Source: Candidatus Moraniibacteriota bacterium (GTDB lineage: Bacteria > Patescibacteriota > Minisyncoccia > Moranbacterales > UBA1568). Taken from it: a stretch of DNA of 9,518 bases. The position numbers were made by a program, and so were the translations under genes. The notes under the pieces are model-generated. The model had not been told where the DNA came from. It worked only from the letters and a program-made list of their open reading frames with translations, and ran no database searches. Shown here piece after piece: positions 1-6,705 of this stretch (the stretch's first letter is position 1; the number at the start of each line of letters is the position of its first letter). The stretch covers positions 1 through 9,518 of the forward strand of contig JAUYFO010000015.1 of the NCBI GenBank assembly GCA_030690925.1. Reading direction: 5' to 3'.

Positions 1-1
1 A

Positions 2-358
2 GTGGAGCTCTTGAGCACGCTTCGCTCTCAAGGGTACTCCATCGGGATTGTTTCTTCTAGTAAACAAGAAACTACAGCTGCCCTGCTCAAGAAATTTCAA
101 CTCTCCGTAGATTTCAGCTACCAGTGCACCCTCTTCAATAAGGCCAAAGTGCTGAAACAGGTACTGAGCGAAAAAAATCTCTCAGTCACCGATGTCATAT
201 ACGTTGGCGATGAAGTACGCGATATCGAGGCCTGTCAGAAAATCGGCCTGCCCATCATTGCCGTCACCTGGGGACTCAACAGCAAAGAAGCTCTGCAACA
301 TACTGGCGTTCCGACAGCAGACACCAGGGAAGCGCTACTCGCGATGTTACTCACATAA
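2..358 (+). CDS. HAD-superfamily hydrolase, C-terminal part (cut by window edge)
   Basis: This is the C-terminal two thirds of a HAD-like phosphohydrolase, closest in style to phosphoglycolate phosphatase/PGMB-type enzymes. Visible HAD motifs are motif II (GIVSSS, residues 15-20 of the visible part, with Ser/Thr after a hydrophobic strand), motif III Lys (about K47 in NKAKV) and motif IV (YVGDEVRD, residues 67-74, acidic metal ligands). Motif I (the DxD nucleophile) is absent, so the true start lies before the window; the GTG at position 2 is only the first in-frame codon. It ends with TAA, 22 bases before the stop of the convergent dedA-family gene, and no clear terminator lies between them. 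The substrate cannot be read from this fragment. Confidence 0.85.
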   Translation: MELLSTLRSQGYSIGIVSSSKQETTAALLKKFQLSVDFSYQCTLFNKAKVLKQVLSEKNLSVTDVIYVGDEVRDIEACQKIGLPIIAVTWGLNSKEALQHTGVPTADTREALLAMLLT

Positions 359-380
359 AAACACCTTGGGGGCGCTGACC

Positions 381-989
381 CTATACTGCTCGTTTTCCGT
401 ACTTTTCTTTCACATATCCTACAATAGCTGGCAAAAAGGAAAGCATAACAATCGCCAGGATAATAGGCAGAAGGTAGCGATCAACATCGATGACGCTCCC
501 GAGTATATAGCCGAGGAGCACCAAACTTAGCGTCCACAGAAAGGCCCCCGCAAGATTGAAGATCAGGAATGTCCGAAAACGCATATTAGCTACACCAGCC
601 ACGATTGGAGCAAAGGTCCGAACAATCGGCATGAAACGAGCCAACACAATGGTTTTAGCACCATGTCTTTCATAAAACGCCTGGGCTTTCAAAACATGAG
701 CTTTCTTGAATAACCAAGAATCTTCCCGGCTGAAAATCTTGGGCCCGACTCGCCGTCCGAATTCATAGCCGAAAAGATTGCCCGCTACTCCGGAAAGAAA
801 GATTCCCAAGAGGAGAAGTGAGAGTGAAAAAAATCCCTGTGAAGCAAGAAAACCAGCCACAAACAAGAGGCTGTCCCCCGGAAAGAAAAATCCCAAAAAT
901 AGCCCCGTCTCAGCGAACACGATCCCGAATACCCCCACATAACCAATCGCCTTGATGAGCGCCACCAGATCGATACCAAAAAATTCCAT
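381..989 (-). CDS. DedA-family (VTT/SNARE-associated domain) membrane protein
   Basis: A 202-residue integral membrane protein of the DedA family. Family members are implicated in lipid flipping (undecaprenyl phosphate or phospholipid) and envelope homeostasis. Conserved features seen are ETGLFLGFFFPGDS (residues 27-40, with the acidic Glu and the PGD loop), the G-rich segment GNLFGYEFGRRVG (70-82), and the hallmark RFMPIVRTFAPIVAG (118-132), whose two arginines are typical of the family. Hydrophobic helices lie around residues 8-50, 55-75, 140-165 and 172-192. The ATG at 989 fits the usual length; no Shine-Dalgarno sequence precedes it. It lies downstream of the rplL terminator and has a TATACT -10-like box of its own at 1019-1024. 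The stop codon is TAG. The transported substrate is unknown. Confidence 0.92.
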   Translation of the reverse strand: MEFFGIDLVALIKAIGYVGVFGIVFAETGLFLGFFFPGDSLLFVAGFLASQGFFSLSLLLLGIFLSGVAGNLFGYEFGRRVGPKIFSREDSWLFKKAHVLKAQAFYERHGAKTIVLARFMPIVRTFAPIVAGVANMRFRTFLIFNLAGAFLWTLSLVLLGYILGSVIDVDRYLLPIILAIVMLSFLPAIVGYVKEKYGKRAV

Positions 990-1018
990 AACAAATAACC
1001 GAAATGAATTACCCTTTC

Positions 1019-1024
1019 AGTATA
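1019..1024 (-). promoter_or_regulatory. Possible -10 box for the dedA-family gene
   Basis: On the minus strand TATACT (5 of 6 to TATAAT) lies 30 bases before the dedA-family start codon and after the rplL terminator. No good -35 box stands 16-18 bases upstream, where the terminator T-tract lies. Position between a terminator and a start codon is the main support. Confidence 0.35.
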
Positions 1025-1035
1025 CGCTACTTCTA

Positions 1036-1084
1036 GGAAAACAAAAATCCTCCCTGATCCACCAACTGGCGGGGATGGGAGGAT
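1036..1084 (-). terminator. Rho-independent terminator of the rplJ-rplL operon
   Basis: On the minus strand an 8-bp outer stem, ATCCTCCC (1077-1084) with GGGAGGAT (1047-1054), encloses an imperfect inner stem (ATCCCCGCC against GGTGGAT around an AGTT loop). It is followed directly by TTTTTGTTTT (about 1037-1046). It starts 20 bases after the rplL stop, as expected for the operon end. There is no T-tract in the plus direction. Confidence 0.9.
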
Positions 1085-1104
1085 CTTTTGAGAAACGACT
1101 ACTG

Positions 1105-1512
1105 TTATTTGAGAATAGCGGTAGCACCAGCTTCGGTCAATTTCTTGACGATTACTTCGGCATCAGCCTTAGCAACCTTCTCTTTGATAACCTTCGGGGC
1201 GGCATCTACCATATCCTTGGCTTCCTTGAGACCAAGACCGGTGATTTCACGCACTGCCTTGATAACGTTGATCTTCTGCTGACCAGCAGCCGTCAATTCA
1301 ACATCAAACTCGGTCTTCTCTTCAGCGGCTTCTACAGCCTCACCGGCAGGCATCGCACCCATCATCATCGGAGCAGCAGCAGAAACACCAAACTTATCTT
1401 CGAGCACCTTCACCAGCTCTGAGAGATCAAGCACGCTCATCTTCTCAATTTCAGTCACCAGCTTGGAAAACTTTTCCGGCACCACTACTTCTTCCTTTTT
1501 TTCTTCTGACAT
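1105..1512 (-). CDS. rplL: 50S ribosomal protein L7/L12
   Basis: L7/L12 forms the flexible ribosomal stalk that recruits and activates translation GTPases (EF-Tu, EF-G, IF2). The 135-residue protein shows the N-terminal dimerisation domain (about residues 12-45, including MSVLDLSELVKVLEDKFGV), an Ala/Met/Pro/Gly-rich hinge (about 45-62) and the globular C-terminal domain with EKTEFDVEL, INVIKAVREITGLGLKEAKDMVD and a final EAGATAILK, all standard family landmarks. It is slightly longer than the common 120-125 residues because of an acidic N-terminal tail (MSEEKKEEVVV). It follows rplJ by 41 bases in the same transcript and precedes a strong terminator. No Shine-Dalgarno sequence is visible before the ATG, although L7/L12 is normally the most highly translated ribosomal protein. 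Confidence 0.98.
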   Translation of the reverse strand: MSEEKKEEVVVPEKFSKLVTEIEKMSVLDLSELVKVLEDKFGVSAAAPMMMGAMPAGEAVEAAEEKTEFDVELTAAGQQKINVIKAVREITGLGLKEAKDMVDAAPKVIKEKVAKADAEVIVKKLTEAGATAILK

Positions 1513-1553
1513 AACGTTAGCATTATGATTAGTTACTTGTTGACTTTGATATA

Positions 1554-2078
1554 TTATGCCTTCTTCGTCTCAATCGCTTTGAGTACCTGTACCAACCCCC
1601 TCAGATTACCCCCAAGCACCCTGACAAAGCTGGCGATCGGAGCCTGCAGTGTCCCAACCAGCTTGGCCCGTAACTCGTCCTGGCTCGGCAATTTTGCCAA
1701 GGCCTTAACCTGACTCTCTGAAAGCGCCTTGCTCCCCAACGAACCACCCTGAATCGAGAATGATACCTCTTTGTGGATCCTCTGAAAATCAGCGATTACC
1801 TTGGCAGCTGTCACCTCATCACGCGAAAAAGCGACACCAACCTGACCTTCTAACTCTCGAGCGTTCACCTCAACCCCAGCGTTCTTGAGCGCCAGATTGA
1901 GCAGAGTTTTCTTGAGCACTTGCCAACTTGACCCGCTCTTCTGCAGCTCCCTACGGATTATGGTCACGTGCTTGACGTTCACTCCCTTGTAATTGGCGAA
2001 TACCAACGCCTTGGAGTCCTTAATCTTTTCGGTCACCGACTTGATAAGAGCTTCCTTTTGCTGTTTTGTCTGTTGCAT
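1554..2078 (-). CDS. rplJ: 50S ribosomal protein L10
   Basis: L10 anchors the L7/L12 dimers to 23S rRNA at the stalk base and, bound to L12, typically represses its own operon through the mRNA leader. The 174-residue protein has the family pattern: an N-terminal helix (KQQKEALIKSVTEKI), the strand/turn ALVFANYKGV (residues 23-32), RRELQKSG, KKTLLNLAL, the GQVGVAFS segment, ALAKLPSQDELRAKLVGTLQAP, and a C-terminal helix (LGGNLRGLVQVLKAI) that would bind L7/L12. The ATG at 2078 is the only good start. It lies 13 bases after the leader attenuator T-tract, leaving an AT-rich gap with no Shine-Dalgarno sequence. It is followed by rplL with 41 bases between them. Confidence 0.98.
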   Translation of the reverse strand: MQQTKQQKEALIKSVTEKIKDSKALVFANYKGVNVKHVTIIRRELQKSGSSWQVLKKTLLNLALKNAGVEVNARELEGQVGVAFSRDEVTAAKVIADFQRIHKEVSFSIQGGSLGSKALSESQVKALAKLPSQDELRAKLVGTLQAPIASFVRVLGGNLRGLVQVLKAIETKKA

Positions 2079-2249
2079 AGAGGATTTAATTAAACAAAAA
2101 TCTGCGGTATACCGCAGATTGAGAAGTTTCTAACAATAACCTCCTGATGCTATCTTTTAAAACATCATCGAGAGCCTATTTTCTTCCTCGTGAGGAGCTT
2201 ACGCCAAATAAATATGGGCTGCCTCATGTCTACGGAGCTATTCAATTGT
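2079..2249 (-). ncRNA. Ribosomal protein L10 leader (autoregulatory mRNA leader)
   Basis: The 5' leader of rplJ-rplL is about 170 nt from the predicted transcription start. It contains the L10-leader signature on the minus strand: CTCCGTAGACATGAGG (about 2222-2237), a small GCC/GGC hairpin, then GCTCCTCACGAGG (about 2187-2199), whose CCTCA pairs back with TGAGG. This matches the known L10 leader family, in which the L10(L12)4 complex binds a kink-turn-like junction. Downstream are a GAGGTT/AACTTC hairpin that could act in anti-termination, and a terminator-like palindrome. The inferred regulation is that excess L10-L12 stabilises the fold that lets the terminator form. The family call rests on the two conserved segments and on position. 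Confidence 0.8.
2091..2120 (-). terminator. Attenuator hairpin in the L10 leader
   Basis: A perfect palindrome occupies 2099-2120, with half-site AATCTGCGGTA joined directly to its reverse complement. In the minus direction it is followed by TTTTTGTTT. Because the T-tract exists only in that direction and the hairpin lies just 13 bases before rplJ, it reads as a conditional terminator of the leader and not as the end of an upstream gene. Confidence 0.8.
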
Positions 2250-2255
2250 GTGTAA

Positions 2256-2284
2256 ATGGTACTCTTTCCGTTTCTTTTTGTCAA
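2256..2284 (-). promoter_or_regulatory. Sigma-70-type promoter of the rplJ-rplL operon
   Basis: Minus strand: a perfect -35 TTGACA (2279-2284), a 17-base spacer, and a -10 TACCAT (2256-2261, 4 of 6). The predicted start is near 2249, which places the whole L10 leader in the transcript. It lies between the rpsP stop and the leader, so rplJ-rplL can be transcribed independently of rpsP. Confidence 0.8.
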
Positions 2285-2316
2285 TCACGTCGCTTGTGAA
2301 CGACGATAATCACCTA

Positions 2317-2739
2317 CTAAGCCTTGGGCTCTTCCACTACAATAGGGGCTACCTCTTCAACCACTGGCGTAACTTCGGGGGCCACTGCTGGCGCTACTGT
2401 CTCCTCACTTGGAGCGACAGCTTCTTCCACCTTCACTTCTGGAACTGAAGCTACCACCGACTCCTTTACGACAGGACGAGGCATTTTCTTGGCAATTTTC
2501 TTGGCCTCTACAATGCCTTCGCGCACCAGCATATTGTGCACGGCGTCCGATACCTGGGCGCCCTGCCCAACCCAGTACAGGATACGATCCTTCTTGAGTA
2601 AAGTCGTTTTCTTGTGCGGATCATAGCTTCCCACGATCTCCACATGGCGCTTGCCGGGAGCCTTGGTGTGCTCCTGCACGACCACGCGGAAATGGGCGCG
2701 ATTTCTTTTTCCTGTACGGTTGAAACGGATAGCTAACAT
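2317..2739 (-). CDS. rpsP: 30S ribosomal protein S16 with acidic/Ala-Pro-Val C-terminal tail
   Basis: S16 is an early-assembly 30S protein. The core (about residues 1-85 from the chosen start) has MLAIRFNRTGKRNRAHFRVV, the VGSYDPHKK turn and the segment DRILYWVGQGAQVSDAVHNM, all diagnostic. The ATG at 2739 is chosen because S16 proteins begin at this methionine; an in-frame ATG at 2754 would add MLFSD and cannot be excluded, since neither site has a Shine-Dalgarno sequence. After the core comes a tail of about 55 residues, almost entirely V, A, P, E and T, strongly acidic and probably disordered. Many S16 proteins end at 80-90 residues, so this is a real extension. It has its own near-consensus promoter and ends with TAG. 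Confidence 0.96.
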   Translation of the reverse strand: MLAIRFNRTGKRNRAHFRVVVQEHTKAPGKRHVEIVGSYDPHKKTTLLKKDRILYWVGQGAQVSDAVHNMLVREGIVEAKKIAKKMPRPVVKESVVASVPEVKVEEAVAPSEETVAPAVAPEVTPVVEEVAPIVVEEPKA

Positions 2740-2772
2740 ATCGGAAAATAGCATTAGACGGATACAAAACCC

Positions 2773-2801
2773 ATTCTAGCCTATTCTCTCGCTCCTGTCA
2801 A
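2773..2801 (-). promoter_or_regulatory. Sigma-70-type promoter of rpsP
   Basis: Minus strand: -35 TTGACA (2796-2801, perfect), a 17-base spacer, and a -10 TAGAAT (2773-2778, 5 of 6). Predicted transcription starts near 2766, giving a leader of only about 12-27 bases depending on which ATG is used. It is the best sigma-70 match in the window. Confidence 0.85.
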
Positions 2802-2832
2802 TCACACTCACCCATTCATTTTTTCTTATTCT

Positions 2833-3078
2833 TTACTTACCAAATAACTGGGTCATATCACGAAATATCACCGGCACTACTTTCAATGTTTTTACCGCTT
2901 CTAAAACAAAACCAAGCCTCTCTGCCACGAGAGCGAGTTCACTGACGAGTACCTCATCTCGCACCAGCACCTTCTTGGGAAGCAAGTTATGATTTGCTAC
3001 CGCCTCCAAAAAAGTCTTGACGGCATAGTTGGTTTCATCCTTGTGAGCTACTCTCGCGTTGAAGATAAAATATGATGC
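2833..3078 (-). pseudogene. C-terminal continuation of the pRiA4b ORF-3 family gene beyond an in-frame TAG
   Basis: This region looks intergenic but holds 81 sense codons in the same frame as the gene ending at 3079, running to a TAA at 2833-2835. The translation begins ASYFIFNARVAHKDETNY, includes PKKVLVRDEVLVSELALVAE and ends TQLFGK. It resembles the C-terminal alpha/beta domain (DUF6930/DUF7309-like) often fused after the pRiA4b ORF-3 domain. The last strand before the stop (FLVTVVVD) and the first after it (ASYFIFNARV) look like neighbouring strands of one sheet. Joined with a residue at the TAG, the product would be 355 residues. There is no frameshift and no other stop. It is either the tail of a gene broken by one nonsense change, or translated by readthrough. 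No separate good start was found for independent expression. Confidence 0.8.
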
Positions 3079-3900
3079 CTAATCGACTACCACCGTGACA
3101 AGGAATTCATTTTTCTTGCCGGTAGTTTTTGCCATCACCGGATCTACCCTTTGAGCGACCTCCCACGTCCCAACTTGTGGCAAGCGTGATTGTTTCAGAA
3201 ATGCCACCATCTCGGCTATCTCTGCGCTATCGTTGGTATCATCGCCAAACCCCTTCTCATATACTCGCAGTTCTTTCTTGGCATCCCGAAACTCCACATC
3301 ACCAACAACAAACGCCGTCGGGTCATATTCAGACACATCATCAATCCCCAACCAATCCATTATATCCTTATGCTCCGAGTGCTTTTTATCCTGTATGATT
3401 TTGAGCATATCCTGATATCCCCAAACGCCCCCACAATCCTCCGACGGACAAGCGTTTTTCCCGGTGGTACACTGCGGGTATCTGGTACCGGCTATGGCCG
3501 GCACTTCTTTTTCCAAGAGTACCTCATGTGTCCAATTATCCCCGAAGTCATACGTATACTGGCATTGCTTGATAGAGACACCGAAATAGTCTGCGATTTT
3601 TTCTACTCGCTCATCACGCTTGTCATCTGAACCATACAGCTCATCTCGTTCCGGATCAGGAAATTCGATACAGATCGGCACGGCCGTCTCTTTTTGAGCG
3701 AGAGAAAATGAGTGCAAATGTCCATCACCCCACCCCATCGCATCCTGAATGGCCACATGCAATTCAAAAAATGAAGCGTCTTTGGAAATCAAAATACGTC
3801 GCCACACCCGCGGGGCACTGTCATCCAGCGTTATCTTGAGCTGGAACACACTCTTGTTTTTCTTCTTCATATCTTTATTCACATTATGCTTCTTATCCAT
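3079..3900 (-). CDS. Plasmid pRiA4b ORF-3 family protein, ends at an in-frame amber codon
   Basis: A 273-residue protein with a pRiA4b ORF-3-like domain. Landmarks are FQLKITLDDSAPRVWRRI (19-36, with the WRR motif), AMGWGDGHLHSF (54-65), YDFGDNWTHEV (117-127), CPSEDCGGVWGY (151-162) and EYDPTAFVVGDVEF (191-204). The biochemical role of the family is not established; it is common on plasmids and near mobile or defence genes. Residues 245-273 start a second domain that stops abruptly at VVD-TAG but continues in frame downstream. The start ATG lies 7 bases after the res stop, so it is almost certainly co-transcribed with res; an internal Met11 is an alternative start. The N-terminus is Lys-rich. 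Whether the 273-residue product is functional is unknown. Confidence 0.85.
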   Translation of the reverse strand: MDKKHNVNKDMKKKNKSVFQLKITLDDSAPRVWRRILISKDASFFELHVAIQDAMGWGDGHLHSFSLAQKETAVPICIEFPDPERDELYGSDDKRDERVEKIADYFGVSIKQCQYTYDFGDNWTHEVLLEKEVPAIAGTRYPQCTTGKNACPSEDCGGVWGYQDMLKIIQDKKHSEHKDIMDWLGIDDVSEYDPTAFVVGDVEFRDAKKELRVYEKGFGDDTNDSAEIAEMVAFLKQSRLPQVGTWEVAQRVDPVMAKTTGKKNEFLVTVVVD

Positions 3901-3907
3901 ATTTATA

Positions 3908-6571
3908 CTACACCAAATCCCTCAAGCCTCTCTCCTGTAACACCTTGAAATCAACCCCAATTGATTGAAAATGCTTTTCGCCACAAAGAATTTTCTGGCG
4001 TTCACTTGGGCGCAAATTGGCGATATCTTCGATAAATTTCGTTTCTCTTACCAGATACAATCTTTCTTTCCCTTCGTTATCTTTCATCACTATAGCCCAA
4101 TCCGGATTGTAGGTGCCAAGCGGCGTATCCACGACAAACTTTGCGGGAAGTTTCGTAAACAACGTCACACGTGGACTTAATTCCAAATTCTGCGCAAACT
4201 CCTTTTCACCCTCACTGTCGAAAACCACATACTCAAAAGCCGCCTTTTCACTCTTGAGGGCCCGTGTCTTATAACTCTCAAAATCTTCAAACAACTCCAC
4301 CTCCCAGACATCATCAAGCGGAATGTATTGCAATCCCTCATTGATCAACATGTCGTTCATGACATTCTTGATCTTGATGATCACGCTCCGCACATATTCT
4401 TCCCCATTTTCAAACAAGAGCTCAAGATTCGATACGTGCGACACAATAGTAAAAACCGTCTTCCTGGTTATCCCTGTTTCCAGAGCGATACGATTGATGA
4501 TGTTCCCGATCCTCACCTCGCTTTTCAACTTCGCTCCCACTGCCTCACCCTGATAGATGGTCTTGATCTTCCCGTCCTTGCCGAAATCAACCATCACCTT
4601 TTCAACCCGCACGACCAGATTCTGTACATCCAGTGCATCAATTTCCTCCACGCACTTCGTTATCAGATGCTCCGTGTGTATTGCAATATTGAATTTTGTC
4701 TTCCGTCTAATTTTCTCCCACAAACGCTGGAAGTCTTCGTTATCGCTTGCCAGATGTTTCCGAAATTTCACACGCACTTTGGCTCGCGCATTCCCGGTAT
4801 CCGGCAGATCCCTGTACCCCGCCTCTGTGTATTCTCGCTGTAAATTGGAAACGAATTCCTCATAACTCTCATTGGCAATCACCGTCAAGATATTGGTCTT
4901 GACGTCATACACGCGATCACCGTTGATATCCACCGGCAGACGCAAACCTCGCCCGATTTTTTGGCGTTTCGTGGATTCGTCACGCGTTTGCACCAACGTA
5001 CAGATCTGAAAGATATTCGGATTGTCCCATCCCTCTTTCAAAGCAGAGTGCGAAAAAATGAAACAGGTCGGCTCAGCAAAAGACAACAGTCGTTCTTTGT
5101 CTTTCATAATGAGATCGTACGCCTCCTTGTCTATTTTCGAATCCCCGCGCGTATCCTGAAAGACGATATTACCTTTTTCTTTCTTGCTGGCAAAATACCC
5201 CTTGTGCAGCTCTGCAACGTTCGCATCCTTGAAACACTCATGGTGTCCCCGCAATTTCTCAAACTCTTCTTCGAAGATTCGGCGAATCAGGCTATCGCTC
5301 CGGATATAATTATCCACCTTGTCGATGAAGAAGAGCGATAGCACCTTGACCATATCGCCCAGTTCTCCCTGTTTCTCGAAATGCGCTTTGATAGTCTCGT
5401 GAATCTGCGTTCTGAAAATCGCCTCCTTGTTTCCACTTACCTCCTCATCAATACCAAACTCCTCGCCATTGGAAAGCGCGACGATATTTTTTCGCGCGTC
5501 AATTTCACTCACCAAGAGATCGGTATATTTCCCATTCTTCGTCTTTCTTTCCAAGCTATCCCCTGCCCGCACCAACATTTCCTGCAACAAGAAATCTCCG
5601 TTGGCATTCACGATTTCCAAGAATACCTTGGCCTTGGGCGACTGCCCCGCCTTGATCTCGATCTTCTTTACCGAAAATACGCGCACGTTCGGGTCATTGT
5701 CTTTCACCCCGTACACCTCGATTTTTTTCACCAGGCCTTGGCGATAGGCATCGACCGGCGTCAATCGATACATCAGGTTGTGCACATTCTTGTGCGTCGC
5801 GCTATACCGCAATTTGCAGAGCGGCCGCAATTCCTCAATGGCCGACCTGGAAAGCTCCGATTCCATATTCTGCGGCTCATCCATGATTACCACCGGGCGT
5901 GTCTGTGCGACCAGATCGATGGGTCGTTCCCCATGAAAACGATCGGGAGTTTGACGCATCACCCTATCACCCGAATTAAACGACTGAATCGTCATGATCA
6001 TAATCTGCGTATCGATACTCTGCACGAATTCCCGCACCCGTGAGAGCTTGCCCGAATCATACGCGAAATATCCGAAACCATTGCCGTACAGATCACGGAA
6101 GTGCTCTTTGGTCTGCTCGATCGTCTTCAGGACACCCTCGCGGATAGCCACACTCGGCACCAAAATAATAAACTTCCGCAGTCCGTATCTTTTGTTGAGT
6201 TCCAAAATCGTGCGCAGATACACATAGGTCTTGCCGGTTCCCGTTTCCATTTCGACAGAAAAGTCCGATCCATATTTCAACACGCTATCAGCTCCGACAC
6301 CGGTCATTCCCACCCCAGTCATCTCCACGCCCATACCACCCCCCGACGTTTCCGCCAGAACCAATTTATTTTGCTTTTGGATGGCATGTACGTTTGACAG
6401 TATCCTCTGCTGATCAATGTCCAATTCATTCTTCACTATCGATGATCCCCCGCTGTGCAATGCAAAGTTTTCCGTGTCTCGCACAGCATTCTTCCCACTC
6501 TCAAAAATATCCACAATCGCCGCAATAGCGTCCAGCTGATACTCCAATTTCGGCAAAAATTTGAACTTCAT
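3908..6571 (-). CDS. res: Type III restriction endonuclease subunit Res (SF2 helicase plus PD-(D/E)XK nuclease)
   Basis: An 887-residue ATP-dependent restriction subunit that works with Mod to translocate on and cleave unmethylated DNA. Motifs seen are Walker A ETGTGKT (109-115), the Type III-specific DEPQ box (231-234 in VVIMDEPQNME), SATH motif III (257-260), motif V FSHSALKEGWDNPN, and motif VI STKRQKIGRGLRLP. The C-terminal nuclease has an upstream Glu helix (DSEGEKEF) and PDWAIV (823-828) followed by VRETK (841-845), the usual PD...(E)xK arrangement. All catalytic signatures are present, so the enzyme should be active. The start ATG at 6571 gives the family N-terminus (KLEYQLDAI). Unusual is a Gly/Met repeat just before Walker A (residues 77-93). 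Mod lies upstream but is separated by the NYN gene; a pRiA4b-family gene follows 7 bases later. Confidence 0.96.
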   Translation of the reverse strand: MKFKFLPKLEYQLDAIAAIVDIFESGKNAVRDTENFALHSGGSSIVKNELDIDQQRILSNVHAIQKQNKLVLAETSGGGMGVEMTGVGMTGVGADSVLKYGSDFSVEMETGTGKTYVYLRTILELNKRYGLRKFIILVPSVAIREGVLKTIEQTKEHFRDLYGNGFGYFAYDSGKLSRVREFVQSIDTQIMIMTIQSFNSGDRVMRQTPDRFHGERPIDLVAQTRPVVIMDEPQNMESELSRSAIEELRPLCKLRYSATHKNVHNLMYRLTPVDAYRQGLVKKIEVYGVKDNDPNVRVFSVKKIEIKAGQSPKAKVFLEIVNANGDFLLQEMLVRAGDSLERKTKNGKYTDLLVSEIDARKNIVALSNGEEFGIDEEVSGNKEAIFRTQIHETIKAHFEKQGELGDMVKVLSLFFIDKVDNYIRSDSLIRRIFEEEFEKLRGHHECFKDANVAELHKGYFASKKEKGNIVFQDTRGDSKIDKEAYDLIMKDKERLLSFAEPTCFIFSHSALKEGWDNPNIFQICTLVQTRDESTKRQKIGRGLRLPVDINGDRVYDVKTNILTVIANESYEEFVSNLQREYTEAGYRDLPDTGNARAKVRVKFRKHLASDNEDFQRLWEKIRRKTKFNIAIHTEHLITKCVEEIDALDVQNLVVRVEKVMVDFGKDGKIKTIYQGEAVGAKLKSEVRIGNIINRIALETGITRKTVFTIVSHVSNLELLFENGEEYVRSVIIKIKNVMNDMLINEGLQYIPLDDVWEVELFEDFESYKTRALKSEKAAFEYVVFDSEGEKEFAQNLELSPRVTLFTKLPAKFVVDTPLGTYNPDWAIVMKDNEGKERLYLVRETKFIEDIANLRPSERQKILCGEKHFQSIGVDFKVLQERGLRDLV
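6293..6322 (-). repeat. Two tandem 15-bp units in res (MTGVG MTGVG)
   Basis: The minus strand reads ATGACTGGGGTGGGA followed by ATGACCGGTGTCGGA, encoding MTGVG twice (Res residues 84-93). A third degenerate unit (MGVE) precedes it, next to a run of six G (6339-6344). The units differ mainly at third codon positions. Confidence 0.7.
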
Positions 6572-6705
6572 AGGCTTTTATAAGCTATACAGCCGAGCTT
6601 GACTTTTTTAGTTAAAAGAGTACACTATAAATGTCTATCGGTTAGCCATAACTGATAGGGTATTACATCCAAGGGTAGCCCTCCGCGAGGAGGGCTACTT
6701 TGTTT
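6572..6705. other. Intergenic region between res and the NYN gene
   Basis: No protein gene is visible in these 134 bases. On the plus strand they hold a promoter-like pair, a 10-bp hairpin and an intrinsic terminator, described separately. On the minus strand, the direction of res, a TATAGT (6624-6629) could be a -10, but no acceptable -35 was found, and no Shine-Dalgarno sequence precedes res. Res is therefore probably transcribed from further upstream, through this region. Confidence 0.6.
6599..6626 (+). promoter_or_regulatory. Candidate promoter of a small plus-strand RNA
   Basis: Plus strand: -35 TTGACT (6599-6604, 5 of 6), a 16-base spacer and a -10 TACACT (6621-6626, 4 of 6), with a second AT-rich box TATAAA at 6626-6631. 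It points away from res and towards the hairpins and terminator that follow within 80 bases. Confidence 0.45.

Noticed and set aside
2092..2148. Leader peptide in the L10 leader: AGGAGG at about 2143-2148 followed by a TTG-started frame of about 16 codons ending in TAA across the attenuator.
   Set aside because: The spacing of AGGAGG to TTG is only 3 bases, the start is non-ATG, and the bases are better explained as the anti-terminator stem.
2285..2316. A CGTCG/CGACG inverted repeat just after the rpsP stop as its terminator.
   Set aside because: The stem is only 5 bp, the loop is 8 bases, and the A-rich sequence that follows gives no T-tract in the transcript direction.
5381..6043. Long plus-strand open frame (220 codons) opposite res, and others such as 952-1422 and 4328-4843.
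   Set aside because: They are shadows of strongly supported minus-strand genes. Their translations show no domain and have the Arg/His/Leu/Ser-rich look of antisense frames.
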